Assembly: GCA_934045075.1 (NCBI GenBank) | Contig: OW203747.1 | Coordinates: 9,010,357 to 9,074,356 of the forward strand | Length of the DNA: 64,000 nucleotides | Direction of reading: 5' to 3' | Origin: Yponomeuta sedellus | Lineage: Eukaryota > Arthropoda > Insecta > Lepidoptera > Yponomeutidae | Shown here: in pieces, positions 11,948-22,900 of the stretch | How positions within the stretch are numbered: the stretch's first letter is position 1 | Layout: every line of letters begins with the position of its first letter | Program-made: the position numbers and the translations under genes | The notes under the pieces: model-generated | Told to the model about the DNA's origin: nothing | Seen by the model: the letters and a program-made list of their open reading frames with translations, nothing else | Databases searched by the model: none

Positions 11948-13874
11948 CACAGAGCATTTATATAAGAGACGGGACCTCTTTTGTAATGAGTTTAGCCCCG
12001 TTAGCAATACCAACCAATAGAGCAAAAATGCAATGTCAAAAGTGCTACCAACATAACAACTTGTCTGTGCATTAGGGACGTCCACTTACATTGGTACTAC
12101 ATTTATCGATATCGATAAATTTTCATCCCAGGGCTCCGCAGTTAGCCTAATAAAATTAATAAAAATCAATGTTTTCAATAAAACGACAAATGAAATTAGT
12201 ATTTTATTATTGATTATCAAATCACAATAATTGTGGTCAAGGTCTATTGAATTTATTTCAGCAGCTATTTGGTTTTTCCTTAGAGGTGTCCAATCTGAGC
12301 GAACTTCATCAATCGGTGGTTTGGATTCAGGTGCTGAAATCGTCAAAAAAAGTTAAGTTGAGTCGTTATTGATTATTAATTTGTTGGTAAACTATGCTAC
12401 TTACCGGGATAGTTCTGATAAATATGCTGAGATTCCAGGCCACAATAATTGTGGTCAAACCCTACTGGACCAATAGCAACAGCTGATATTTTGGCTGCTG
12501 TACAAGGTGCTGAAAATGATAACACTTTGTAATTTATCAAAGTAAACAAACTCTAGTTACAAAAAAACTTCAGCGATACATGAAAAGTCTACGTACCAGA
12601 GTTGTTTTGTGAAGCTCGACAACTAATAGGTTTTTGTATAGCTGAATCTGAAAATAAACAATTGCAAGAATAGTCCGAAAAAAAAATAGTTTGTTCCTGT
12701 TTACCACATAACTGCATAATTGACTATGTAACTATCAAATACATTTTTATAAAAAAATATTTTAAGTAAAAAATTAGTAAAAAAAATATTTTAGTAATTC
12801 CAATCACTAACCAGTTTCAAGTGATGCGACGTGGCTACGTGGTAAGGAAACTCAGCTAGTAAGTAATCAGGAAGAGGAGGCGCATTTATAAGTAGAGAAG
12901 ATACAGCCCTGTAAAAAAATGTTTATCAAAGTATGTCATTTACGTATTAAGACGTAATAATAATATTGCGTTCTAAATGACGGAGCAAAATATATTCAAA
13001 TGTTCGACGTAAAGCAAGGCGTATTTTGTGTTTTATTACATAATTATTCATGAAATGTAGTAAGTGTTACATTATAAGTTTATAACACAACTCACCATTT
13101 CTTTAATCGGCTTCCTTTTAAAATAGTTGTAAAAATCTTTCGGCCGGAAATGATCTCTACAAACATATTTATGTTGGTGGAGTTTTTCGATGGGGATATA
13201 CGATATAAGATCTTCCACAATTTTCACCCATTGTCTGCATCTAAAAAAAAAACAACATTCAATGCAGCCACTAATAGTGCATCGTTGAAACATTGTTATG
13301 GCTTACAGCAATTCACCCGTCATACACTGAGTAGTAATTCTGACCAAGGTACTTATCAGATATTTTTTTATCGATATTGAATATGTGTATGGCAAATCAC
13401 TATGACATTGAAACATCTGAATATTTTTCTCATAGTATATTAATTACGTTATTTAACATAATTTATGATCTTGCGCAAGATGACAAAAACTGTAGCCAGA
13501 AATACTTACCGGTCTTCATCCCTAGGAAATTTACCCATAAACTTTCTTTTGGTACCCTTTGACCGGCTGCATCTTATTTTACAAATGGCACAAGTTCGAC
13601 ACCATCCGATCAATGCCAATATTAAAAGAAAATCACTAAACACTGTACAACAAGATACACACAGCTAGATATTGAACAAACTTAAAACACAAAAATTTTA
13701 ACTAGAAAACGTTCTAATATGTGCCGCGTTCCGCCATATTTGTTATGTTTTCAGTTTGACATTGACAGCAAAGAAAGAGTAAGTAGTATTAAAGAGTGAG
13801 ACAAAAATATGTCCGCCATTAAAACGGGGCTAAATGCGAACAAAAATTTCAAAGTTCCTACTTGCGCTAGGCTG
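11948..13874 (-). mobile_element. THAP-carrying DNA transposon (P-like), 1927 bp
   Basis: Flanked by the 8-bp duplication GTATGCCT at 11940-11947 and 13875-13882. The right duplication copy has a single GTATGCCT and none of the element. The termini are CACAGAGCATTTATATAAG and, on the other strand, CAGCCTAGCGCAAGTAGG, so terminal inverted repeats are weak. A 12-bp subterminal inverted repeat TTTAGCCCCGTT lies 43 and 40 bases from the two ends (11991-12002 and 13823-13834). The 8-bp duplication, THAP exons and subterminal repeats resemble the P superfamily. No transposase catalytic region was recognised, so it is probably non-autonomous or has captured a host gene. Confidence 0.7.
12086..13600 (-). 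CDS. THAP zinc-finger protein exons with two DHNY motifs (broken or incomplete model)
   Basis: The N-terminal exon ends at 13510. It encodes CAIC, then KGTKRKFMGKFPRDEDR. The next exon (13096-13240, phases agree) encodes CRQWVKIVEDL and KYVCRDHFRPKDFY. Together they give the C2CH ligands plus the conserved Trp and FP of a THAP DNA-binding domain. Further exon-like segments follow: 12812-12908, 12597-12647, 12405-12509 and 12086-12333. The last three are phase-consistent. Two of them carry DHNY (12442-12456 and 12224-12238), the HCF-1-binding motif found in THAP-family proteins. The 12812-12908 segment has stops in the phase its neighbours require, and no start Met is visible, so the model is incomplete or the gene is decaying. 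It lies wholly inside the 8-bp-TSD transposon. Confidence 0.6.
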
Positions 13875-14380
13875 GTATGCCTGATTTATACGAACCATTT
13901 GTGTACGAACCACCGGAAGTCTTAAATTTACACGAACAACCGAAAGTGGTGTTGCCAGAAAAAACAGAAATTCGGTAGAAACTTACTAATTTCTGGGGCC
14001 TGGATCTTTTCTTTTGACGCTTCAGAAATTTTAAAATACATGTATGTAGCATTGTTTTAAGTTATGCTTTATAAATTATTATACTTACCAATGCACTATT
14101 AGCTGTTCTCAATGGAATATTGGGGTCCAATTTTTCTGCGTATACTGCATCCCAAAAGTCCTAAAATCATATATTTTATTAAAAATTGGAAATCAGTATT
14201 CGTGTACAAATATAGTTATGGAACGCTTCGGTTGACTTGCACCAGTTGCACCATGTTGCAGGACTTCTTAAATATCACTTAGTTTTAGTTACGTCATGCG
14301 CCCTATATAAGTAAGAGTGTAAGTCCGCCTTAGACAAAATTAGGAACGTGTCGCGACGCATGGCCCGTTCCACCGCAAAT

Positions 14381-15284
14381 TAGTATTGGGCCTGCTCGGA
14401 CATCTTAAAGATCGCTCCGTACTGTTACATTTGAGACACTGTACTAGTACGGTATATTAGTACTATTAGGACCTCATAGTAGAACCATCTCAACGTTCAA
14501 CGTTTTTGACCTTTCAGCCATAAAATATGCTTTTTTTTAATATCTGTATTTTTACAGGACCATTAATTTATGATTAATATTTTTAATGTTGCCGTGCCAC
14601 CATTATATTATAAGTACTATGATAAAAATCAATCAAAAAATATTTTTAGTTCGAGTAGTTTTTTTTCCTACGTACAATGAAATAATTATAACCATCTAGA
14701 TTTTCGTAAGCTACTGTTGTTATTTCCAAGAACAAAAGTAGCTCGAAGAACAAGATTACTACCACAGAAATAAGCGTCTCAAAGCGCACGAAACAGAAAA
14801 ATCTTCTTCACCAATAATTCACTATAATAACACAGTGAAAATATTATGTTATATTCGTTAGAGAAACTAACATCAAGAAAACAACACAGTATTACTTTTA
14901 CAAAAGTACCTACTTGGATTAGCGCGCGAACCAGCAAAATTGACACAATGAATGAAACAAAAAACAAAAGAAGTAAAAGCAATCTTTATTGCTACGACAT
15001 ACGACCAACTTTTAAAGTTCGGAAAAGACCGACCGGCTGAAGTGAGACCGATTGAAACATTTCGCTCCGTTCAGTTCAATCACCACACTCTCATGCAGCG
15101 TTCGTTCGCTCTCGGCCATATTCGGTCACCCGGTCCGGTTCATTTATTCATTCAGCCAATCCGTGATCGCGAGAGCAATGAACGAATAGACCGAATGTCC
15201 GATTATCACCGGGAAACGTTTCCTTTCGGTCATTGCATGGTAACGTATCTTAATCGTACTTCGTACATGACCGACACAATACTA
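14381..15284. mobile_element. hAT-like non-autonomous DNA transposon, 904 bp
   Basis: Inserted in the left duplication copy with the 8-bp duplication CCGCAAAT at 14373-14380 and 15285-15292. The right copy has one CCGCAAAT and no insert. The ends start TAGTATTG on both strands, a short terminal inverted repeat. The 8-bp duplication and short TIR suit the hAT superfamily. The open frame inside shows no transposase motif. Confidence 0.7.
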
Positions 15285-16391
15285 CCGCAAATACCTTTTG
15301 TGTCTCGCGTGATTTTTTAATGTATGTAATTTTCGGTGCAAGGAAAGTTACAATACCCGAAACTATTATCAAAAATTATAAAATCGTAAGAAGCTAAGCC
15401 TGGGGCACGCAGGAAGGCCATGGGATGAGTATACGGAATAGACGCAAAGCTTTAAAAGAACCAAAATTAAATACACACTCCCGATCGAAGAGCTTCTTTT
15501 GGCACGAAATCTCCGAGTCGATTTCCGCTTTGAGCTTGTTCCTTCAATGATTTCTTGGCCACAGCAAGAACGAATTCTGGTGATGCCTACAAAATAATTC
15601 ATAGCTGTAATCAATTAATTGCCTAGTGAAGGAGACGTCAGCTTTGTGAAGTTTCGTGAGAGTTACGACCAAAGGTAAGAAATTAAAGCTGGTTGCAAGT
15701 AATCTGTGTTGAAGGCATGGTAATAAGTTTTTGACGACTTTCAAAATTTGTTACATAATAATCAATCCTGACGTGTTTGTGCAACCCTTTTTATAATTTA
15801 TTTTATTGGTCACAACTCACAATTTATTGAAGAAAATTTTGAAATAACTTGCTTCGATAATTATGATGTCTTGTGTGAGTTGTGAACAGAGTAAACTTTT
15901 TAGCATTAGATACCCGAAATAATAAAAGCATTGTTAATTAATCCGTTTATACACTAACATAATAGATACTTGGATTAATAAATATTGCTTCATCGTATAA
16001 CGTGAAATTAATTTGTCCACACACAACTAAACCAGATACCTCAATAAAATGGCCATTTAAAAAAATACATTTGAAATAAAATTGCTTTGTGAATTTGTGC
16101 TGAAAAAGGCTCATTCTGTGAGCATTGTGCATTTACTAGAGCAAATAAACTCACCAATGTGTCGTGAGCGTGATAATTAAATCTATACTGTACCCTGGAT
16201 GTCAAGCAGTTATGGTAAAAACTATGTAAGAAGGTGTGAAGATTAATTTACCTTTTTCGGTACAAGACTTGTATCGACATACCGTTGATTATTTAAATTT
16301 TTGATCGCACTCTGAAAAAAACACAATGCAATTAAATATTTAAGCCTCGTTGATGAGTAATCTGGTAAATTAAATAAGTATTGCTTTTAAG

Positions 16392-16460
16392 CAGTGGTAG
16401 CGCAGAGGTAGAACGCCATCCTCTCATTTGGGAGGTGTTATATTCAAAACCATGTTTTAG
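16392..16460 (+). repeat. tRNA-like SINE fragment (GCAGTGGTAGCGCAGAGGTA)
   Basis: It reads like the 5-prime half of a tRNA (A-box-like GTAGCGCAGAGGTAGAACGC). The B box is degraded. The same segment is in the right duplication copy at about 21794-21862, and relatives occur at 58.5 kb and 40.0 kb. Confidence 0.55.
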
Positions 16461-16737
16461 ATAGAATAGAAAAACATTTATTTAATTTACTTCCATATTT
16501 GTTTTGATGACTTTGTTTTCTAAGTTACGTACATTTGTGAGTTATAGATTAGCAATTCTAACTCGCTAACGTTTAAGAAAAACATCATTAATAATTCTGA
16601 GTGTCTGAGATGTTTACATTCCACATTGTCTGAAATTGCTAATCTGTTACGCATGGTGGTTAAGCCCATACTCTCTCTCTCTCTGAGAAAAGGTATGTTC
16701 CCTGCAGTGGGACCTATATAGGCTACAAAAAAATATT

Positions 16738-16930
16738 ATTCATAGCCCGTTAAGCCGTTTCTGCCGGCTATCATGTAATGGAAGTCTTCGAGGCATATCG
16801 GAGGCCTTATGGGTGGGTTGATAACATTTGACGGTAAGGCCCGCCAATATCTTACATTCTCCACCAAACTGGACGTGGTCCTCGTGGTGGATTGGTACGG
16901 CCTAACCTTCAAAGGCTTTATATCATTCGA
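16738..16930 (+). repeat. 5S-like SINE fragment (left duplication copy)
   Basis: Body of the family without the 5S-like head, beginning at CCCGTTAAGCCGTTTCTGCC. The equivalent copy is at 22136-22325. Confidence 0.6.
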
Positions 16931-17937
16931 TAACATACTTCTTGTTGCCTCCTTCCCAAGTTATCGTGTACATGTGGATAACTATAATGTGGGTTGGAAG
17001 CGAAAAGATCCGCAATGCTGCCGTGGCGCAGCTCATTTGTGTAATGATTACCACCGATAAAACGTTCCTGAAAACAAATAACACAAAATTATATAAGTAC
17101 TTCTAAGACAAGACTCCTAAAACAATTCATGTTGTGCGTAGTACTTTATACCCTAGAATTCTATAACGGAAATTTTATCATTCGGTAGGTAGGTGCCTAG
17201 GTACATAATTATTTTATCTCACTTGATAGAGAGATGAAACGCATGTATGTTATAAATTTTATTAGATTATAGAGAAGACGAGACTATATTGTATGCAAAA
17301 AAGGAAATTTCGCTCACACATATTCCTTAACCTAACGGTACATACAGCGGCATAAGTGATTTATTTCACCTATGAGAAACCGGTGGTTGATCTCGTCTGT
17401 CTGGTAATTTTATTTCGTTACGAACTGTAATTAGTTACAGTTCCAGTAACGGTAATTAAATACGGTCAATAACTGATTTACTAAGGTCATGTCAGACTAG
17501 GTACACAAAATATTATTTAGGTGCAGTCAAACATTTGCTCCTATATTACGCATACCAAATCTTGAACGATTCCAATGAGTTTGTCAAATTTCATGCCAAT
17601 GGTTTTCCCAAACGTCAATAATTAGACTTCTGATTGGTGTTTAAAGTGTAACTAAATCTAGTGACGTTAAATTACCGCATTATTAGCGTCTCACCTCTGG
17701 TTCCGAAGTAGTAAATAAAAGTGGCCGTTCGTCTTCGTCGTCTGCTACCATCTCACTAATAAATTCTGCTTCGACCTGATTAGAAATTTCGTTAAGTGAA
17801 CCTCAACACATGACGTACCTACACACTATTTATGCTTACTTGTCCAATTTAATAAACAAGACTCTGACCTAAAAATTGACATTTGTTGCCAAAACTTGAT
17901 ATTTTCTCGCAAGTTCATGAAGTTTGCACTATTTTTA

Positions 17938-18178
17938 TTTTTAATGCACTAACCCGTGCTAAGGAACAAATTAAAAAACCTATTTAGAGGCTAAAAATTT
18001 CACCCATGCCGGGATTCGAACCCGCAACCTCTGGCTATCCGTACCAGCGCTCTACCAATTGAGCCAATGGCCGACTCACGGCATCAGTGAAATTTCGAAC
18101 CTCTTTAGATATTCTCTGTATTACGTACAGGCAGCGACATCTGACTTAAGCAAATTGCATTACTTACAGCCCCGACCA
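17938..18178 (-). repeat. repeat with tRNA-like core, copy 2
   Basis: Reverse copy with core at 18001-18072. It abuts the truncated end of the left duplication copy and faces copy 3 head to head. Confidence 0.75.
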
Positions 18179-18367
18179 CCTACTCAGATGTCAGATGTCG
18201 CTGCCTGTACGTAATACAGAGACTATTGTAAAGAGGTTCGAAATTTCACTGATGCCGTGAGTCGCCCATTAGCTCAATTGGTAGAGCGCTGGTACGGATA
18301 GCCAGAGGTTGCGGGTTCGAATCCCGGCATGGGTGAAATTTTTAGCCTCTAAATAGGTTTTTAAATA
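18179..18367 (+). repeat. repeat with tRNA-like core, copy 3
   Basis: Forward copy with core at 18264-18335. With copy 2 it forms a palindrome of about 430 bases at the boundary between the two duplication units. Confidence 0.75.
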
Positions 18368-18594
18368 AAGATTGTTTATATTAATTAAAAATTAGCTTAA
18401 ATCCATGTAATGATGGATAGATTTAGAAGTAGTAGGTATACGATTTCGATTATATAATTAATTTTTTCCCTTCTTATTTTTGTTTTATAAAAAGGGTATT
18501 GTCATATTATGTATTGGTATCGGGGGTATTCGATAATAAAATTAGTCTCAATCATGCCGTCGTTTGAATCAGCCACACCCATACTTTTACAACA

Positions 18595-18810
18595 TATAGT
18601 GCGTTCACATTAACTTGACGCGTGAGAGAATTGGTAACAAGGACATAACATGTGAATTAGCTTTTGGACCTAATCGAAAGATGGTAAAACAAGCCCTCAA
18701 TCCTTTTATTTTCCCCAAGTAAGGGAATGATTTCTTATTTAACATGGTAACAGTAAACATCTCAGTGCTACCAATTCTCTCACGCATCAAGTTAATGTGA
18801 ACGCAGTATA
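18595..18810. repeat. MITE with TATAGTGCGTTCACATTAAC inverted ends
   Basis: Counterpart of 10879-11090 in the right duplication copy, with one small internal length difference. Confidence 0.75.
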
Positions 18811-19263
18811 GGTAACCCTTAAGTTTACCTACTAAACTGTGGTCAAGTGTTTATTTATTGTACAAGTGTATCATGTAAATAAAAAACTTCATGTAAAGTA
18901 ACCAACTAAGAACTGTACCTTGTCAGACATTGATTTAACTTAATTACAACTTAAAGTTACATTAATTACTAGGTACACATATTATTGTTCCCCGTTAACA
19001 TTATTTTAAAACCAGACATCTACAGTTTGTCAAAAAATTCAAGAAACCTGAAGAGAAACTTTATTATTGGTATTATCGAAAATTGAGACCATTTACTATC
19101 TTTGATTAAGCACAATACATCCTTTTAATGTAATGACTCTATTTTTTATTTTTATAATGCTTTTAAGTGCAAGAAATTATGTAACACAGACAAAAAGTCT
19201 GAGCGAAACCTTACTCTTTAAATTCTACACTTTTTTGACAAAGTATATACCTAGTCTTCCAAT

Positions 19264-19733
19264 GAGGGATTTTTCTGACAGGTAAGAAAAGTAGTTCTAA
19301 ATTTGTCAGTAGATGGCGTTTTCATGTAAGGGTTTTTGTTTTTTTAATGGGATTTGCCACTTTCCAGTTTATTCTGTGGTCCACAGTCCACAGATCACGT
19401 GGTATTTCCTCCCTCTTTCTTTTGGCTCTTGCATTATTATTGTTATGCCGGAACAGTCCAAAAGAAAAGCCAGGGTCGTCGTAACAATAACAAAATAGAG
19501 GATAACAGAACATTCGCGTAACCACAGGAGAAACCGAATGACATAGAATAGATGATTGAACAGTTGATCACAGATTAAATTCCTTCCAGTCGATGAAATC
19601 GCAAAACAGCAATAAAGTTTTTACCTGTGGCAAGCAATAACAAACAAAAAAGGTAAACCCTTGCGATTCAGCGCCATCTCATTTTAGCTTTTAGAACTAT
19701 TTTTTTTTTTAATAGCTGTCAGAAAAATCCCTC
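19264..19733. mobile_element. MITE, 470 bp, present only in the right duplication copy
   Basis: Perfect inverted ends GAGGGATTTTTCTGACAG and CTGTCAGAAAAATCCCTC. The flanking dinucleotide AT is doubled relative to the left copy, which reads straight through the empty site, so this is a clean insertion after the duplication. Confidence 0.85.
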
Positions 19734-19936
19734 ATTAATAATCCTTAATATTATAATAGGATTTTTCGCAAAGTATCCAGGGTTTATAAACTCATACCGT
19801 CTTGGACTTAGTAAATGTGATGAAAACAAGGACCCATTAATAAAAAAATTAACAATTTATTTAATCAACTTTATTATTTAAAATGTAAACTAGTCTGGGC
19901 GATACCTTCGTCAGTAACGAAATTAATTCGTAATAT

Positions 19937-22900
19937 TCAGATTCTGGCGGTACTGTAGCTCTGATAAAATGCTGTAAATAAAATATTTTGCTTTAAATAA
20001 TATTGAGATTGTGTCCAAAGTTTCATGTAACGCTCAAAGCCTGGACAAAAACGTATAGTACCTAATCGGAAATGAAAGTTAAGCTTCTGTACATTCACAT
20101 TATCAACACAACTTTCTAATTCTGTGTCTTGCTTACGTATAAAAAAATAAAAACTGCCGTAATACCTTTCTGTATGTAGTTTCTACTGTTTTTTGCCAGG
20201 CCGTATGCCTGATTTTTATACGAACAACCGGAAGTCTAAATTTACACGAACAACCGGAAGTGGTGTTGCCAGAAAAAACAGAAATTCGGTAGAAACTTAC
20301 TAATTTCTGGGGCCTGGATCTTTTCTTTTGACGCTTCTGAAATTTTAAAATACATGTATGTAGCATTGTTTTAAGTTATGCTTTATAAATTATTATACTT
20401 ACCAATGCACTATTAGCTGTTCTCAATGGAATATTTGGGTCCAATTTTTCTGCGTATACTGCATCCCAAAAGTCCTAAAATCATATATTTTATTAAACAT
20501 TGGAAATCAGTATTCATGTACAAATATAGTTATGGAACGTTTCGGTTGCCTTGCACCAGTTGTACCATGTTGCAGGACTTCTTAAATATCACTTAGTTTT
20601 AGTTACGTCATGCGCCCTATATAAGTAAGAGTGTAAGTCCGCCTTAGACAAAATTAGGAACGTGTCGCGACGCATGCCCCGTTCCACCGCAAATACCTTT
20701 TGTGTCTCGCGCGATTTTTTAATGTATGTAATTTTCGGTGCAAGGAAAGTTACAATACCCGAAACTATTATCAAAAATTATAAAATCGTAAGAAGCTAAG
20801 CCTGGGGCACGCAGGAAGGCCATGGGATGAGTATACGGAATAGACGCAAAGCTTTAAAAGAACCAAAATTAAATACACACTCCCGATCGAAGAGCTTCTT
20901 TTGGCACGAAATCTCCGAGTCGATTTCCGCTTTGAGCTTGTTCCTTCAATGATTTCTTGGCCACAGCAAGAACGAATTCTGGTGATGCCTACAAAATAAT
21001 TCATAGCTGTAATCAATTAATTGCCTAGTGAAGGAGACGTCAGCTTTGTGAAGTTTCGTGAGAGTTACGACCAAAGGTAAGAAATTAAAGCTGGTTGCAA
21101 GTAATCTGTGTTGAAGGCATGGTAATAAGTTTTTGACGACTTTCAAAGTTTGTTACATAATAATCAATCCTGACGTGTTTGTGCAACCCTTTTTATAATT
21201 TGTTTTATTGGTCACAACTCACAATTTATTGAAGAAAATTTTGAAATAACTTGCTTCGATAATTATGATGTCTTGTGTGAGTTGTGAACAGAGTAAACTT
21301 TTTAGCATTAGATACCCGAAATAATAAAAGCATTGTTAATTAATCCGTTTATACACTAACATAATAGATACTTGGATTAATAAATATTGCTTCATCGTAC
21401 AACGTGAAATTAATTTGTCCACTCACAATTAAACCAGATACCTCAATAAAATGGCCATTTAAAAAAATACATTTGAAATAAAATTGCTTTGTGAATTTGT
21501 GCTGAAAAAGGCTCATTCTGTGAGCATTGTGCATTTACTAGAGCAAATAAACTCACCAATGTGTCGTGAGCGTGATAATTAAATCTATACTGTACCCTGG
21601 ATGTCAAGCAGTTATGGTAAAAACTATGTAAGAAGGTGTGAAGAAGAATTTACCTTTTTCGGTACAAGACTTGTATCGACATACCGTTGATTATTTAAAT
21701 TTTTGATCGCACTCTGAAAAAAACACAATGCAATTAAATATTTAAGCCTCGTTGATGAGTAATCTGGTAAATTAAATAAGTATTGCTTTTAAGCAGTGGT
21801 AGCGCAGAGGTAGAACGCCGTCCTCTCATTTGGGAGGTGTTATATTCAAAACCATGTTTTAGATAGAATAGAAAAAACATTTATTTAATTTACTTCCATA
21901 TTTGTTTCGATGACTTTGTTTTCTAAGTTACGTACATTTGTGAGTTATAGATTAGCAATTCTAACTCGCTAACGTTCAAGAAAAACATCATTAAATTCTG
22001 AGTGTCTGAGATGTTTACATTCCACATTGTCTGAAATTGCTAATCTGTTACGCATGGTGGTTAAGCCCATACTCTCTCTCTCTCTCTGGTCTGTTCCCTG
22101 CAGTGGGACCTATATAGGCTACAAAAAAATATTATTCATAGCCCGTTAAGCCGTTTCTGCCGGCTATCATGTAATGGAAGTCTTTGAGGCATATCGGAGG
22201 CCTTATGGGTGGGTTGATAACATTTGACGGTAAGGCCCGCCAATATCTTACATTCTCCACCAAACTGGACGTAGTCCTCGTGGTGGATTGGTACTGCCTA
22301 ACCTTCAAAGGGTTTATATCATTCGATAACATACTTCTTGTTGCCTCCTTCCCAAGTTATCGTGTACATGTGGATAACTATAATGTGGGTTGGAAGCGAA
22401 AAGATCCGCAATGCTACCGTGGCGCAGCTCATTTGTGTAATGATTACCACCGATAAAACGTTCCTGAAAACAAATAACAAAAAATTATATAAGTACTTCT
22501 AAGACAAGACTCCTAAAACAATTCATGTTGTGCGTAGTACTTTATACCCTAGAATTCTATAACGGAAATTTTATCATTCGGTCGGTAGGTACCTACATAA
22601 TTATTTTATCTCACTTGATAGAGAGATGAAACGCATGTATGTTATAGACTAACCTACGGTTTATAGTAATAAAGTTACGTATCCAATAAATTTTATTAGA
22701 TTATAGAGTAGACGAGACTATATTGTATGCAAAAAAGGAAATTTCGCTCACACATATTCCTTAACCTAACGGTACATACAGCGGCATAAGTGATTTATTT
22801 CACCTATGAGAAACCAGTGGTTGATCTCGTCTGTCTGGTAATTTTATTTCGTTACGAACTGTTATTAGTTACAGTTCCAGTAACGGTAATTAAATACGGT

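Larger units (their letters stand above)
11674..17775 (-). pseudogene. left, disrupted copy of the duplicated secreted-protein gene
   Basis: Exons equivalent to 2-9 of the intact gene are at 17695-17775, 16939-17067, 16252-16311, 15479-15586, 14089-14160, 13987-14022, 11903-11945 and 11674-11708. Three defects are visible. No signal-peptide exon exists on this copy. The acceptor of the seventh exon reads TTTCTG instead of TTTCAG. A 1.9-kb transposon sits exactly at the acceptor of the eighth exon. A 904-bp element also interrupts one intron. The exon differences I noticed (GGC/GGT for Gly, CCC/CCA for Pro) are silent, so the copy is young or was constrained until recently. It could still be used as downstream alternative exons of the right copy, but it cannot encode a secreted protein by itself. 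Confidence 0.7.
10875..17937. repeat. left copy of a tandem segmental duplication
   Basis: Aligns in the same orientation with 18591-23365, with very few base differences in the shared parts. Relative to the right copy it has extra blocks at 11948-13874 and 14381-15284 (both transposons) and lacks the 470-bp MITE at 19264. The shared part stops inside a MITE at 17937, where a tRNA-core repeat begins. Confidence 0.9.

Noticed and set aside
12812..12908. Exon joining the THAP domain to the DHNY exons
   Set aside because: Splice-like borders and correct length phase, but the required frame has two stops. Recorded only as exon-like and not included as certain coding sequence.
14952..15320. 122-codon plus-strand ORF
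   Set aside because: It lies inside the 904-bp transposon and runs over its right boundary into host sequence. No domain is recognised.
15369..15614. Minus-strand 81-codon ORF repeated at 20771-21016
   Set aside because: The duplicated ORF is in a different frame from the real exon (15479-15586 and 20881-20988), which has splice borders and fits the nine-exon gene.
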